From the NCBI GenBank assembly GCA_903772945.1, contig CAICTM010000257.1:1-64000 (forward strand): a stretch of DNA of 64,000 nt, written 5' to 3'. A model generated the notes under the pieces. The model saw nothing but the letters and a program-made list of their open reading frames with translations, was not told the DNA's origin and did no database searches. This DNA comes from Seminavis robusta. Its lineage: Eukaryota > Bacillariophyta > Bacillariophyceae > Naviculales > Naviculaceae. Shown piece by piece: positions 1-11,186 of the stretch; the stretch's first letter is position 1; each line of letters starts with the position of its first letter. The position numbers were made by a program, and so were the translations under genes.

Positions 1-1048
1 GCCCTCCATTCTTTCATCTCGGAGTCATAGTTCTTTGCGAATGCATTGTTCTGGAGTTCCTTCTTTTCCGCATCCTTCTCCTCGGAGTACTTCAACTCTG
101 GCTCGTCAAGTTGGATCGTCTTCAACTCTGTAATCTCGTACTGAATGTCTTGCGGGTATTCGTATTCCGCGCACTCGTGTTTCAGTTTCTCTCTGATCAG
201 CTTGGAGGACGCATACTGTTGCCTTCCGGACGAGTTGGGTGCATACTTGTACTCCACTGTTGTCGTCCGCCTCATATTGCTGTTGCTATTGTTGTTCTTC
301 TTCTTTGTCGACCCACTCCTGCCAGAGCCGTTGCCTCTGGTCTTGCTCATGATGGACGACTTGTGTTGGAAACTTGCGTACAAAAGATGCCGTAGCTCTC
401 CAACCGTAGCTCAAACGAAGTTATCGTTCTTCGATATGAGTCCAGCGCGTCGATGCGCACCTATACGGTATACTTGGACGTGTCACTGATGACGTCACGG
501 ATGACGTCACTATGACGTCACGTGATGATGTCACGGGATGACGTCACGTGATGATGTCACGGGATGACGTCACGCGATGATGTCACGGGATGACGTCAGC
601 AAAAAACGTCACTGATTCCCGTTTCCGAATCGAGTCGCGATCGGAATTCCGATTCGAGTCAAATGAGTCAATTTGACTCAATGGACTCAACGTGTCAGCG
701 AGTCTTCTTCGATCGAAGAAAGAAGAAGAAAAAGACTGACAATGGCGCTTTTCAAGCCGTTCGGTGGTAACACCTGAGGCTTTCCTTTGTTATCTGTCGA
801 TAGTAGCCTATCCAGTGCACTCCTGCGCACACGTGGATACCCTTGGCTTACCTGTAGACGGTCGGAAAGGCGAGATTCGGACCGGTGAAGGCTGCCGATC
901 GCCGTACTAGTTCACGGTTGTCTACGTTCGATCGCTTCTAGAGCGCTGTTCGTACTGGTTCCTTCGCTCCTCAAGAGCACCTGAAGGCTTGTATTATAGT
1001 AGTAGTAACTGTGTAAACAGCCTTTTCTTTTTAGATGTTGGTTAAACA
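1..1048 (-). mobile_element. Ty1/copia-type (CoDi-like) LTR retrotransposon, 5' end only
   Basis: A minus-strand reading frame starts at 350 and stays open to the left edge (at least 116 residues). It begins MSKTRGNG and carries a K-Y-A-P-N-S-S-G-R stretch followed by a charged helical region. This resembles the start of gag in diatom Ty1/copia (CoDi) elements, a judgement from memory of the family. Upstream of it, about 480-1048 looks like the 5' LTR: on the minus strand it begins TGTTTAAC at 1048, and it contains the TGACGTCA array listed separately. Only the 5' end is in the window, so LTR identity and age cannot be judged and the LTR inner edge is approximate. What is present of gag looks whole. 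Confidence 0.6.
485..600. promoter_or_regulatory. Array of CRE-like TGACGTCA sites in the copia LTR
   Basis: Six exact TGACGTCA palindromes and three TGATGTCA variants lie within about 115 bases, in alternating order and spaced roughly 11-17 bases apart. TGACGTCA is the cAMP-response-element core bound by bZIP factors. Such motifs are known in the LTR of the stress-responsive diatom copia element Blackbeard. Here the array lies between the presumed LTR start and the gag start. A regulatory role is inferred. Confidence 0.6.
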
Positions 1049-1093
1049 CTAGAGAGACTGTAGGCCATGGTGGAGCTTATTTTAAAAGTCAGT

Positions 1094-1625
1094 CTAAAAA
1101 GAAAAGTGAGGAATCGCTTTGGTGGTCCAGTCGATTTCGAATTTCAGTCCCGGATACTCATGACTCAACATTGGCTCCAGTCTAGGAGAGGGTTCCATGG
1201 TGGAGGCATAGTCACTACCACCGCCAAGTCCGCCTCCAAGGGACCCAAACCCGCTTGTTGGTGAAGGCAATCGTACTGATCCGTCTTTCTTTGGTATGGT
1301 GTAAGAGAGAATGACTGAATTAACCCAGGCCAGCACCCATGTCTTGAGAAAGGACGTCACAATGAAGACAAGCTTTGATTCGTCGCAGACATTGCATCCC
1401 TCTTGAAGCTTCTTGAGCCAAGTCGATCGGTACCGAATGGAATTGGAATTGAATGAAGGAGCAACTCTCTATCATGCAAGAGCCTTTCCCTTACCCAAAC
1501 GCCACATGGAGACTTTCAAGGTCGAGGTAGAACACCTCTGCAAACTAGGAAAACTCAAGAAGGCGAACCGCTCGCAATGGGCTGCACCTACTTTAAAGCG
1601 GTGTGGTTTCAAAGTTGGCCTGTGA
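1094..1625. mobile_element. Ty3/gypsy pol remnant, reverse-transcriptase region
   Basis: A plus-strand segment (1413-1625) encodes residues matching the start of a Ty3/gypsy reverse transcriptase: YHARAFPLPKRH, then a V-E-H-L-C-K-L-G-K-L-K-K stretch and S-Q-W-A-A-P-T. A nearby minus-strand segment (about 1094-1360) encodes IPKKDGSVR, a motif that normally lies just downstream in the same domain. The two lie in opposite orientation, so this is a rearranged, broken fossil. No LTRs were recognised, and it looks old and short. Confidence 0.6.
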
Positions 1626-1867
1626 GCGGGGCGGAGTTGAGCTAGACGATCTGATCCAATTTCTAAGCTCAGCCTACGGTACTACGCCCGCAAAGGTGGC
1701 TCTTTGGCGGAAACACGATGGCGAGGATCCCAAGAGACGGCGACTACCGACCATCAGACAGCCTGCGGAGAAGTGATACCTGAGCTGGCCTGTGACCTGT
1801 GGATGCACAGAGATATGGAGTTTGCTTCTTGCCACGAAGACTTCGATGGACAATGGACAACCGACAT

Positions 1868-1889
1868 GAGAGCCCCTGAAACGCACGCG
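1868..1889 (+). repeat. Left terminal inverted repeat of MULE-like copy 1
   Basis: It reads GAGAGCCCCTGAAACGCACG followed by CG. This is the reverse complement, with one mismatch (C for A at base 6), of the right ends at 11276-11297 and 15224-15245. Confidence 0.8.
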
Positions 1890-2089
1890 GTTGTATTATA
1901 TGTATAACATTTTCACTATGTATTCTACAGATCATACGTATTACACATATAACATGTTTAATATGTATTAGACAAGTCATACGTATAACACAGATAACAC
2001 AAGTGGAACAATATTATACGTATTACATGTATTATGTGTTGTACGTATTTTACGTATAATACACAGCGACGAATTTTTGCTAAGTTTTT

Positions 2090-2937
2090 TTGCCAGGTGT
2101 TTTCTTAGCAAGGTGTTTTGCCAGGTGTTTGGGAGGCAGAGAGGAAGATGCACTGTTGCAGGCCATAATACCTGACAGCTTATCAAGTAAAATGGACTCT
2201 TACCTATCTGAACTCTCCCATGTTGCTAGATACAATATCAATGACGAAGAATGGACTCCTGCTTCAATCATTGTGAATGTAGCAACCTCACTAACTGATG
2301 ATCCACCAAAGGAGATAAACATTATGGATACTCTGGGGTTCGATAATTATCGAATGGAGAAAACGACGGTGTATTGGCTACCTTCGATGTATCAATCTTG
2401 TGATTCGGCGCATATTAAAGAAGTTTTGATGCCATACTTTGTACTTTCTTGCAAGACTGCTGGATTCCGTATCAAAAACAAGGGATTCGATAAGAGGCGG
2501 AATCACATTACCATATGTTGTTGTTAAGACTTTTGTTAAGACTTTACTTTATGAACGAACAGGCTCATCTCTAACTTCAAAACAAATCGAATCTCTAAGG
2601 AAGAGTCTGCATCAAGGAGTGGTCTTGTCTTTGGTGAAGCCAGACGGTTCCATCTCTCAAGTATCACATCAGGAGGCGACAGCAGCAGATAGGCTACTTG
2701 CCAGATTGCAATCCGATCCAACAAAATCGTTCGTTGTTCTTTTTGCCTCATTTGACTCCGGTCTTCTTCGAATCAGACAATCACATAGGGGAGCCACACC
2801 TCAGAACATTGATCCTGAAGCACTGACAGATGAATCCGACAGTGCTGAATCCTTTGCGAACAAAGTAAGAGAGGCTCTATCCATTACAGGTTCCAGATTC
2901 ATCGTCAGAATCCACCATGATGCCTAAACGAAAATAC
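2090..2937 (+). pseudogene. Internally deleted MULE-like transposase, copy 1
   Basis: Two overlapping frames (2090-2527 and 2439-2927) encode the N-terminal half of the transposase. Blocks recognisable from copy 2 include WLPSMYQSCDSAHIKEVL and the S-H-Q-E-A-T-A-A-D-R-L-L-A-R-L-Q stretch. The first catalytic aspartate block seen in copies 2 and 3 (SGDITYKTN) is deleted. The C-terminal half of a DDE domain is absent, so it cannot encode an active transposase. Confidence 0.65.
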
Positions 2938-2953
2938 TAAACAAGAAAACAAA

Positions 2954-4011
2954 AATAACTGCAATGCCTGCGCTGCCGGGTAGTCCTAGACTTCCTGGCT
3001 TATGGTTGTACTTGTCTATGTAGTGGCTTGATTGGTCTTGATGGTTGGTGTTTGTTGTGCCTTCATTGTTGACAATGACTGATGAGCAAATGGAAAGTAT
3101 GATCTCCTTTGGTCCTTTGGGAACGAGACCTCCTGCTTCAGTGAGTAATGGCTTGAGTACGTTGAACTGGTCCGTGATTTTTCCACTTCGTTGCTTTTCT
3201 CTGGCATTTCGTTCCAATCGCTGTAGTGCTGGATCTTGACGTTTCTCGTTGTCCGTGTTGGTGGTCCGTGTTGCTGGTTTTGTTTGGTGGTTGCTTGTTG
3301 GCTTGTGCCAATGTCGTTGGGCTGCGCGCCGTCTGCTGTGATGTCTGTGGTTCCGTACCTGCACTAGTATTGTTTGAGCGACAGTCTGGAGTAGGAGCAG
3401 GAGCAGGAGGACTGGTTTGTGCTTGAGTAAGTGTTTGGGTATCTGATTTGTTTGCAGATGGTGATCCTGTGCTGTCCTCATACATGAAGCCTTCATCATC
3501 TGACTGGTATCCTGCCCTCTTGTTGGTGGAACTGCTAGTACCGGTATCAGTGTTGGAAGATGATGACTTGTCAAATTTGCTGTGTCTGCTTGTTGGCTCT
3601 GTGTTTGTCTGATGCTATGCTGATGCTTGTGTTTTGGTTGTGTTGCTTCTGCTTGTCCTTGTTTTTATTCTTGTGTTTGCTTCTGTGCTTCTTTCTCTTT
3701 GGGCTGACATTGCTCCTGAAAGCAGTATGAGTATGTGCTGGTGTTTGTGTGGGCATGGTACTGTCAGCGTTAGTAGATATAATCTTTCTCTTTTTGTAGG
3801 GACCGTTGGAATTGGACGATTCGTCACTTTGTTCTTGTTGATCTTGCTGATCTTGTTGTTCCTGATCTTGTTGCTCTTGCTCTTGCTGATCCTGATCTTC
3901 CTGATCTTGTCCACTAGAGTTGGTAGGAGACGAAGGAGTGGAATTGCTACCTCCCCTCTCCCCACTACGCATCCGCATACGTCTCATCGTATCGAACCAA
4001 ATTTCCCCCAA
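2954..4011 (-). pseudogene. Damaged or partial bHLH transcription-factor gene
   Basis: The minus strand carries a bHLH core near 3110-3260. The basic region is RLERNAREKQRSGKI, then helix 1 (TDQFNVLKPLL) and a loop with V-P-K-G-P-K. The RxERNxRE pattern is that of DNA-binding bHLH proteins. Upstream, about 3571-4011 encodes a Gln/Asp-rich stretch and a basic cluster (SPKRKKHRSKHKNKNKDK) suited to a nuclear localisation signal. Between these parts the frame changes twice, near 3590 and near 3250-3300, and I found no convincing GT-AG intron to account for either change. Similarity to a bHLH ends early in helix 2, and the gene then meets transposon copy 1 at 2953. I read it as a host gene broken and truncated at the transposon edge. 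Undetected introns are the alternative. Confidence 0.5.
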
Positions 4012-4055
4012 ATTTCCGTTTTCGCTTCCACTGCCGCTGCTAGTTCACCTCTACC

Positions 4056-4123
4056 ATTCTCCATTGTCATTGTCATTTCCATTCTCATTTCCATTATCAT
4101 TCTCATTATCATTCTCATTTCCA
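4056..4123. repeat. Degenerate ATTCTC/ATTTCC/ATTATC hexamer array
   Basis: About eleven six-base units of the form (A/T)CATT followed by a pyrimidine-rich dinucleotide run in a row, upstream of the bHLH remnant on the minus strand. It looks like a microsatellite in a leader region. It is translatable on both strands with no meaningful product. Confidence 0.6.
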
Positions 4124-5247
4124 CTCCCACACTACTTGCTACTGTTGCCACTGTTGCTACCACTCCCGCTGCAATTGCTGGGAGTGGCAATCAGCCTCTC
4201 CTCTCCCATTTCTTCTCTATCTTCTCCTCCTGTAGACATTCTCTCTTATCTCTCCTTATCTCTCCTTATCAGAGCTGTCTTAGTAAAGGCTTAACCCTTC
4301 CACCAGGTCAACTGCTACCGGTAGATAGATGGAACGACTGAATGGGGTACTGTATCTCCCTCCACTCTTAGCTTGTCTTGGCTTATCTTATAGGTAGCTT
4401 AATAAGGTAGTGGGTATCTATATGGGTAGCTATGGGTATACTAGCTAGCTAGTATGGGTATGGGTATATGGATAGCAATGGAGTGGATCACTAGTAGATA
4501 CCGTCAGTAATATGCAGGCTGTGGTTGCTGTTGGGCAGAGGTGGACTTGGATGTGACCTTGGCTGTCTGATTTGCTGCTGCTGCTGCTCAGTTTCGTTGT
4601 TACTATTCAGTGCGCTAGCTATTTGCTAGAAGGCTGCAGCTGTCCACATTTGTTTGCTCCACGTATTTTCACTACCAGCTCTACACTCCTCAAATACGCA
4701 CTCTGACCTGGGTAACTTCGTCCTCTGTCGTTGACCCATGTCACCCAATAAAAGCAGACAACTTCAGCTATGCTTTAAATAATAATGGCTACGTCAGACC
4801 CAAAGGGCAATTACAACAGTCAACTTGCTTCTTTGTTCACGGAAGATTCCAATCCCAAGCGTGGACATGCTCTTCCCAAAAAGTAGTTATCAAACATCAA
4901 AACCATACCAGCGATCGGAAGACACTCCATATGACGTCGAGATTCCGCACCAGATGGCAACACATCGAAGCGAAGCCAGTGTCAACCACATGTGCACGTG
5001 CAAACGCAGGGCCTTTCCTGTTCCATGATAAAATAGCAGGGCTGTTGGCAGCTGGCCTTGAATCTCTTCACTAAAGCAAAAGCTATGCCTTGCCATCATC
5101 CATATAGGAACTATCGAATTACACACCTGGATGCTGGTTGGATTGTATCGTTTGGCCTCATGCTCAGTCAAGCCTTTTGCCATTTACTAATATGCATAGC
5201 TACTAGTACAGCCAGCTGCATGTAATGTATGTTTAGACTAGATCTAC
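4124..5247. other. Intergenic, no supported gene
   Basis: Only short, compositionally odd open frames were seen. The stretch contains GCTAGCTAG and TATGGGTA runs (about 4395-4470) and a short CTG repeat near 4571-4587. No RNA gene or transposon end was recognised. Confidence 0.5.
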
Positions 5248-7211
5248 CTAAAATGCATGAGCGGCGGCTCCAAACATGGCACCAGCGGCAGTCACTGCCA
5301 TCCCCTTCAATCCTCGACTCGATCCATGCAGACCTTCGTCCCCCACCAACACTTCGCAATCGTCCGTAGGAGGAAGATTCAAACCCGCCAAAATCTTGCT
5401 CATCACTCCAATCTCGTGATTCTGACGATTCACGATACCATACAACAGCGATTGCATGATACAGTACGGATCCTCCTCATTCGTCAAATCGTCACATGGT
5501 AAAAAGCCAGCCTTTAACAATGCCTTGGCCATGTTCACGGCGTTCTGATGATGCGGAATCATTTGATGCACAAACAAGGCCAATTCCGTCTTGGACGAAA
5601 CCTTGGTCGTCATGCCTGAAACCAAGAGGGGAAAAACCAAAAATGCGCGTATTAGAAACAGACAAAACAAGCGATGGAAAGTACTACAATGTCATGTACT
5701 GGGCGCAGTTCTAACTAGCTAATGATCCATCCATCACTCACCAAGTATCATGTGGCATCCCGGTAGCATATCAAAAACAAAACGGGCAGGTTGGTGAGGG
5801 AATACAACAGTTGGTTGGATGATGCAAAGGAGATGCACAGCCAAGCACGTACCATGGCGTCGATGCAGGAAGCAAAGTCTCTCATGCGTTCATCGACATC
5901 GCAAACGAATCGATCGGGGCATTGAGGATGCGGTAGTTGGAACTGGAAAAAGACACAACGAAACACAAAGTAAGCAAGTGAGTCTAGATGAAGTAAGCAA
6001 AAGAGAAGCATTCTGAAGAGGATCGATGGTTGTACTGCAGCCTTGTACTCACCGCATCCAAACCGTAGGTTCCACACATGGCATCGAACTGTCCCGGTGT
6101 TTCCATTTCAAAGTACATGGGTGGATCGTCCTGTTCATTGACAGGAACCCCGTTCTTGAGTAGCTTCATTCGTCCGGCCATGAACTGATGGATTCGACAG
6201 TAATAGAAAATATCCTTTCCAGTGTACGATTCATCGTCGAACTTGAGTTGGATGGAAAAAGTTCCGAATCCGGTCCAAGTGGCCATGGACTTGAAGAAAA
6301 AGTCTTCGTATAGTTCGAGTCCAATGTCGTGTTCGTTGCTTGTGATGGGTGCAACTTCTTTAATGTTGCTGTACGTTCCCAGATACCCATCATTCAAAAA
6401 GTACATGGGAGCAGGGCAGGTCATGTTGGTGGCACAAGTGTCTGCTGGACCATTGGCAGAAGCAGCACTAGTAGTGGTAGTTTGCTGATTTGGCAAATTA
6501 CTAATGATGGAGTCCCCACCGTCATTGCCCTTGGTACGTGGATCTAGGAGTTCTGCTCCCACGTGATGAGCATCTGGAAAGTAGCTAAAATCAATGGGAT
6601 GCCAGTAATTGCTTTTGTGCTTTTGGATAAAGGTGTAGACTTGTCCAAATTCCAGGCCAATGGTTGGATTGACCCAGTCTTCCCCGCATTCTTCAAACAC
6701 ATAGTAGCCTGGTGCAAGTGAAAATAAAATGACAAGAATAAGGTTGGGGTTAGACCTGAAGCAACAGCAACAGCGAACGACGTCTCCACCATGCCAACAA
6801 CGGCTTGTATTAGGTAGCTATGGTAGCTTAGCTACTAGAGACAGCTGGCTAGCTAGTTGTACAATGATGATGAGCACCACTCCACCCATCAACCTAGATA
6901 GTCATACTAGCTAGCTAGATACTTCAAGCTAGATACTGCTTTCGCTTACCTCTCTCAGACGCGTGGATGTCTACCTTGGCTGTGTAGGTGTTGGTAGGCG
7001 AAACGCAAATCTCGCCGTTGCGTCGCAATTCGGCGGAAACACTCGAAAGGCCAGACAGCAGCAATGCCACATGTACTACTAGTAACGTTGTGTAACAGGC
7101 ATCATCGTGGATGAAGAGGATGATGATGATGATGCCAACAGTTTCATGGTGCTCAACAAAAAAGAAAAATAAATGGAACAACAAAAACAGGAACACAAAA
7201 ACCAACAGCAA
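5248..7211 (-). CDS. DUF305-domain secreted or membrane protein, five exons
   Basis: Modelled exons are 7211-6950, 6708-6053, 5942-5853, about 5778-5742, and 5615-5248. Exons 1, 2, 3 and 5 join in phase with GT-AG borders, except that exon 4 lacks an AG acceptor. Exon 4 is placed by its GTGAGT donor, its phase and the peptide LPGCHMILG, which flows into MTTKV. Exon 5 carries the DUF305 signature FVHQMIPHHQNAVNMAK; DUF305 proteins are often linked to metal handling through such His/Met residues. Exon 2 encodes an extracellular-type domain with several Cys residues. The N terminus is very hydrophobic (signal peptide or anchor), ending in a S-S-V-S-A-like cleavage region. The start at 7211 is the most upstream Met in frame and is uncertain. 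The function is unknown. I recall similar proteins, with the order Cys-rich domain then DUF305, from other diatoms. Confidence 0.7.
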
Positions 7212-9077
7212 GAATAAAGAAATGGTGATGTACCAGGCTGCTACTAGCTAGCTAGCCAGTACTGTACATGTGTTCCGTTACTATACTCTAGCTAGCAAGC
7301 CAAACAAACAGCCAAAATCTCGGAGAAACAGAGAAAAGCCTCTATCAGGAGTCATTTCAACCTTTAAAAAGACTGTCTTCCGCACTGGTTTGTCTCGGTG
7401 GGAAGCCGCATGAGAACAACAACATTGTTCTAGGTGACGCGACTCAGTCACTCAGTCTCTCAATTCATGTAGAGACAAGTTAGTTGATTACATCTGTGTA
7501 GAGGGTTGCTTGTGCTTGCCGTTTGAATGTTGGAGATGCTGCTTCAGTAACTTTGGTAGAAGCCCACTCTCAAAACACTGTCACTTCCTGCCAATCTCTG
7601 GCAGTTGGCTGCCAGCTACTTCTGGAGTACGTACGGTAGAGATGACAGTGCTCATCAGTCACTCACAGATGGTTTTGTGAAGAATGGTACCAGGAACCAG
7701 GTACCCAATGCTTTAGCTGCTGCTTCGAAAAATCACTTCCTGCCAATCTACATGTATCTGACTCCAGGCTAGCTAGCTAGTAGCCAGCTAGAGATGGCAG
7801 CATCCTCGTCTATCACTGATCGTTTTGTGTAGAAGGATACAAAAGCTTTACTCGAAGTGGAGCTTTTCCACTGACTCTCTGGCTATTATAGTGTACCGTT
7901 GCAGCTTCGTCTTCACAAGCACTGCTCATCTATTTCATCATTTCATTCTTGATCATTTCACACTTCATTCAGTGCAGAGTTTCTTGTGAATTGCGAAGTG
8001 GCTTCTTATCAGACAGCTGTTTCGAGGTGTTCTGCACAAGCCAAAAGAACAATGACTGGAGAAAGTACCGTGGACATGGAGCTGTATGCCAGAAACCAGA
8101 GCCGAACTTTACCACCTTCTTTGGCAGCTTCTCTGGCAAGGAATAGACGCCAAGACGTCCATTGTCCATTTGACAGATCCTTTCCATGGAAACAGTACAT
8201 GTACTACGTACCGCTACTGCTTGTGAGGCCTCCCTTCCCCTTCTCTGCAGATTGAATGAATCGAATCATTAAATTTGCCATTCTAATGACTTTCCTATAA
8301 TTAGTCCGGCCACACATCACTACTGCGATTTTTTAAATAGTCAGTGGTTGCTTTCTGCCAGCGGTACAGTCGTACAGTTCTGTACCATAATTCAATTGAC
8401 ATTAATTTTCTTTAATAACGCCCAATCCCAGATTGCAAAAAGAGCTGCAAAGTCACTTGGAAACTCTTGAGTCTTGGATTGACGACAGTAATACAGACAA
8501 CAGTACCATTGACAAGTTAAGGTACGCATGTACGGCTTTCTTACGACCGCAGAGAAGCAAAAAAGTGGTTGTGTAAATGAATCCGAATGATCAAACTGTT
8601 GCTGCTTCGTTGGGCAGCTTCTGGTTGCGTTACCGGCACTACGCAGCTCGCCTTGGCTACTAGCTAGCTAGCCAGTGGCCAGCATGCAAGAGCAGTTCGT
8701 TTTGGGCAAGGATATGCAGATTAATTTTGTCGTCTGAGGCGCAGTGCTTTCTCGCTCCTCGCTTAGCTAAATCTAAAATAAATGTTGCCAGCTAGCTAGA
8801 AACCACGTCAGAGTAAACTTTACTGCAACAGCTGCAACAGTACTAATAGAGTTTCCTTATCGATTGTTGCTCTTTTGCCTTATCAACTGCCATGGTGCTC
8901 CAGTGCTCCAGAGTACTAGCTAGTACAGATCGTGCGCTGAGCATTAATTATCATTCCTTCTCAGTACGACTATAGCTGGAAAATTGTGACGACTTTGGCG
9001 TGTCGGCTGGTACGTAACGCGATGAGGAGGAGAGTAGAGGATACGGTCGTACCTACGTACCTGCGCTGTACCGGTAG
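7212..9077. other. Intergenic, no supported gene; contains an old direct duplication
   Basis: Apart from the degenerate direct repeat at 7581-7840 I see only CTAGCTAG runs and short open frames without family features. The interval separates the divergent-side promoter region of the DUF305 gene from transposon copy 2. Confidence 0.5.
7581..7840. repeat. Degenerate direct duplication, units of about 110 bp
   Basis: Units at about 7581-7691 and 7732-7840 both start with TCACTTCCTGCCAATCT. Both continue through GCCAGCTA, GAGATG-CAG and TCACTGAT/TCACAGAT, and end in GTTTTGTG followed by AGAA-GGTAC or GGATAC. The intervening bases differ. It looks like an ancient tandem-like duplication of unknown role. 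Confidence 0.55.
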
Positions 9078-9098
9078 GAGAGCCCCTGAAACGCACCG
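9078..9098 (+). repeat. Left terminal inverted repeat of MULE-like copy 2
   Basis: It reads GAGAGCCCCTGAAACGCACC, the same as copy 1 apart from loss of one base near the inner end. Confidence 0.8.
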
Positions 9099-9309
9099 GT
9101 TGTATTATACGTATAATTTTCACTATGTATTCTACAGATCATAGTATTACACATATAACTTTTAATATGTATTAGACAAGTTATACGTAAACACAGATAA
9201 CACAAGTGGAAAATATTATACGTATTACGTATTATGTGTTGTACGTGTTTTACGTATAATACATAGTGACGAATTTTTGCTAAGTTTTTTTGCCAGGTGT
9301 TTTGCTAGG

Positions 9310-10547
9310 TGTTTGAGGCAGAGAGGAAGATGCACTGTTGCAGGCCATAATACCTGACAGCTTATCAAGTAAATGGACTCTTACCTATCTGAACTCTCCC
9401 ATGTTGCTAGATACAATATCAATGATGAAGAATGGACCCTGCTTCAATCATTGTGAATGTAGCAACCTCACTAACTGATGATACACCAAAGGAGATAAAC
9501 AATATGGATACTCTGGGGTTCGATAATTATCGAATGGAAAAATCGACGGTGTATTGGCTACCTTCGATGTATCATCTTGTGATTGGCGCATATTAAAGAA
9601 GTTTTGATCCATACTTTGTACTTCTTGCAAGACTGCTGGATTCCGTATCAAAAACAAGATAAAAACAAGGGATTCGATAAGAGGTGGAATCACATTACCA
9701 TATGTTGTCCAAGGAGTGTTTTACAAACAAAGGTCCCAAAAGGAAGCAACAAAACCACCCAGACTCAGCTTCTGTTGAGGGGAGGGTGTCAAATGTCATT
9801 CTCTTTCAATGTTCTATAGCCAGGAACACAGACGATGTATCTACCCAAGTTCCAGACAGGCAACAAGCTTCATCTGGCCATGTACAACTGAAAGGCACAA
9901 GTGAAAGTGTTAAGTATCATCTTGGCACAGAAGCCGTTACACTAGCGGAAATGCCTAAAGAACCACCTCGCCAAGTGTTGTTAAGACTTACTTTATGAAC
10001 GGACAGCTCATCTCTAACTTCGAACAAATCGAATCTCTAAGGAAAGTCTGCATCAAGGAGTGTCTTGTCTTTGGTGAAGCCAGACGGTCCATCTCTCAAG
10101 TATCACATCAGGAGGCGACAGCAGCAGATAGGCTACTTGCCAGATTGCAATCCGATCCAACAAATCGTCGTTGTCTTTTTGCCTCATTGACTCCGGTCTT
10201 CTTCGAATCAGACAATCACATAGGGGAGCCACACTCAGAACATTGATCCTGAAGCACTGACAGATGAATCCGACAGTGCTGAATCCTTTGCGAACAAAGT
10301 AAGAGAGGCTCTATCCATTACAGGTTCCGGAATGATTTTGCTTGCACTTGCCTGGACGAGTGAAAGTTCCCAGAGATTGTTCCAAATGTATCCCGAGTTC
10401 AAGTCTGGTGATATTACCTACAAAACAAACTCAGAAAAGAGGGAATTGCACATCGAGTCTGGGCTAGCTGCTGCCGATGGGCAGTCGTTCAGCCACACAG
10501 GACCAGATTCATCGTCAGAATCCACCATGATGCCTAAACGAAAATAA
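9310..10547 (+). pseudogene. Degraded MULE-like transposase, copy 2
   Basis: Transposase reading frames are interrupted repeatedly by small deletions relative to copy 1. Recognisable blocks in order are the N-terminal region near 9360-9620, a segment unique to this copy near 9707-9975, the Q-E-A-T-A-A-D-R-L-L-A-R-L-Q block near 10110, and MILLALAWTSE...SGDITYKTN near 10333-10430. The frame ends with MMPKRK. The first-Asp motif D-x-T-Y-x-T-N is the basis for the MULE assignment, with KDZ-like or other DDE families as weaker alternatives. Confidence 0.65.
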
Positions 10548-11186
10548 CTAAAAGAAAACAAAATATGGAGACAACGAACACGGGTAATACGTATAATACA
10601 GGTGATACGTATAACACGGGTGATATGATAATACATGTTACACCTGTTACACGTATAACACGGGTGATACAATAATACACTTACATGCATAACACGTGTT
10701 ACACCATAACACGTGTATACACACGTAACAGTGTTAAGCTAACACGTGTTGCGCGCTGGCTGAGGTACTTACATGGTTCAGTACTGGTCCCTACAGAAAG
10801 TGGTTGACGAAGTGGTTGACAATGTAGAATTCAAGGCCAGTCTTCCACAGGCTTTGTCAGTGAGCCTTAGAAGTATATGAATGCAAAGAGAATGGTCCTG
10901 AAGGTGTACAGGGCCTGAGGAAGAGAGGAGGCAGAAAAATGGAGAATGAGTTGAATGAAGAGAAATCATTCTATCTTTCCACAGAACATCTTCTTGGCTT
11001 CAACAAAACCATACCACATTGCCTACTTACCCACATGATGGTGCTATCTTCAAATAACAAGAGAAACCTTTGTATCTTCAAACAAACAAGAGAAGAGAGG
11101 TTGTTGTCATATGGTGGTTCTTTGTGGTGGAGATAGTCAAGTCATTTTGCGAAACTCGAAGGTCACGGTGGTGCTGGCTGCGCGTA

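Larger units (their letters stand above)
1868..2953 (+). mobile_element. MULE-like DNA transposon, copy 1 (left end kept, right end missing)
   Basis: It starts with the terminal inverted repeat GAGAGCCCCTGAAACG at 1868. A subterminal zone rich in ATACGTAT and GTATAACAC words follows, then transposase-like coding sequence ending near 2927. The left part (to about 2894) aligns with copy 2 from 9078, and the last about 70 bases match copy 3. Relative to copy 2 it lacks two internal blocks, matching about 9707-9975 and 10335-10500 of copy 2. The second block holds the D-x-T-Y-K-T-N catalytic segment. Similarity stops at 2953, just after AAACAAAAAT, where the damaged bHLH gene begins. No right inverted repeat is present. 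Confidence 0.75.

Noticed and set aside
430-450. Possible tRNA primer-binding site (GGACTCATATC) beside the copia gag
   Set aside because: The orientation does not give complementarity to a tRNA I can name, and the LTR inner edge is not fixed.
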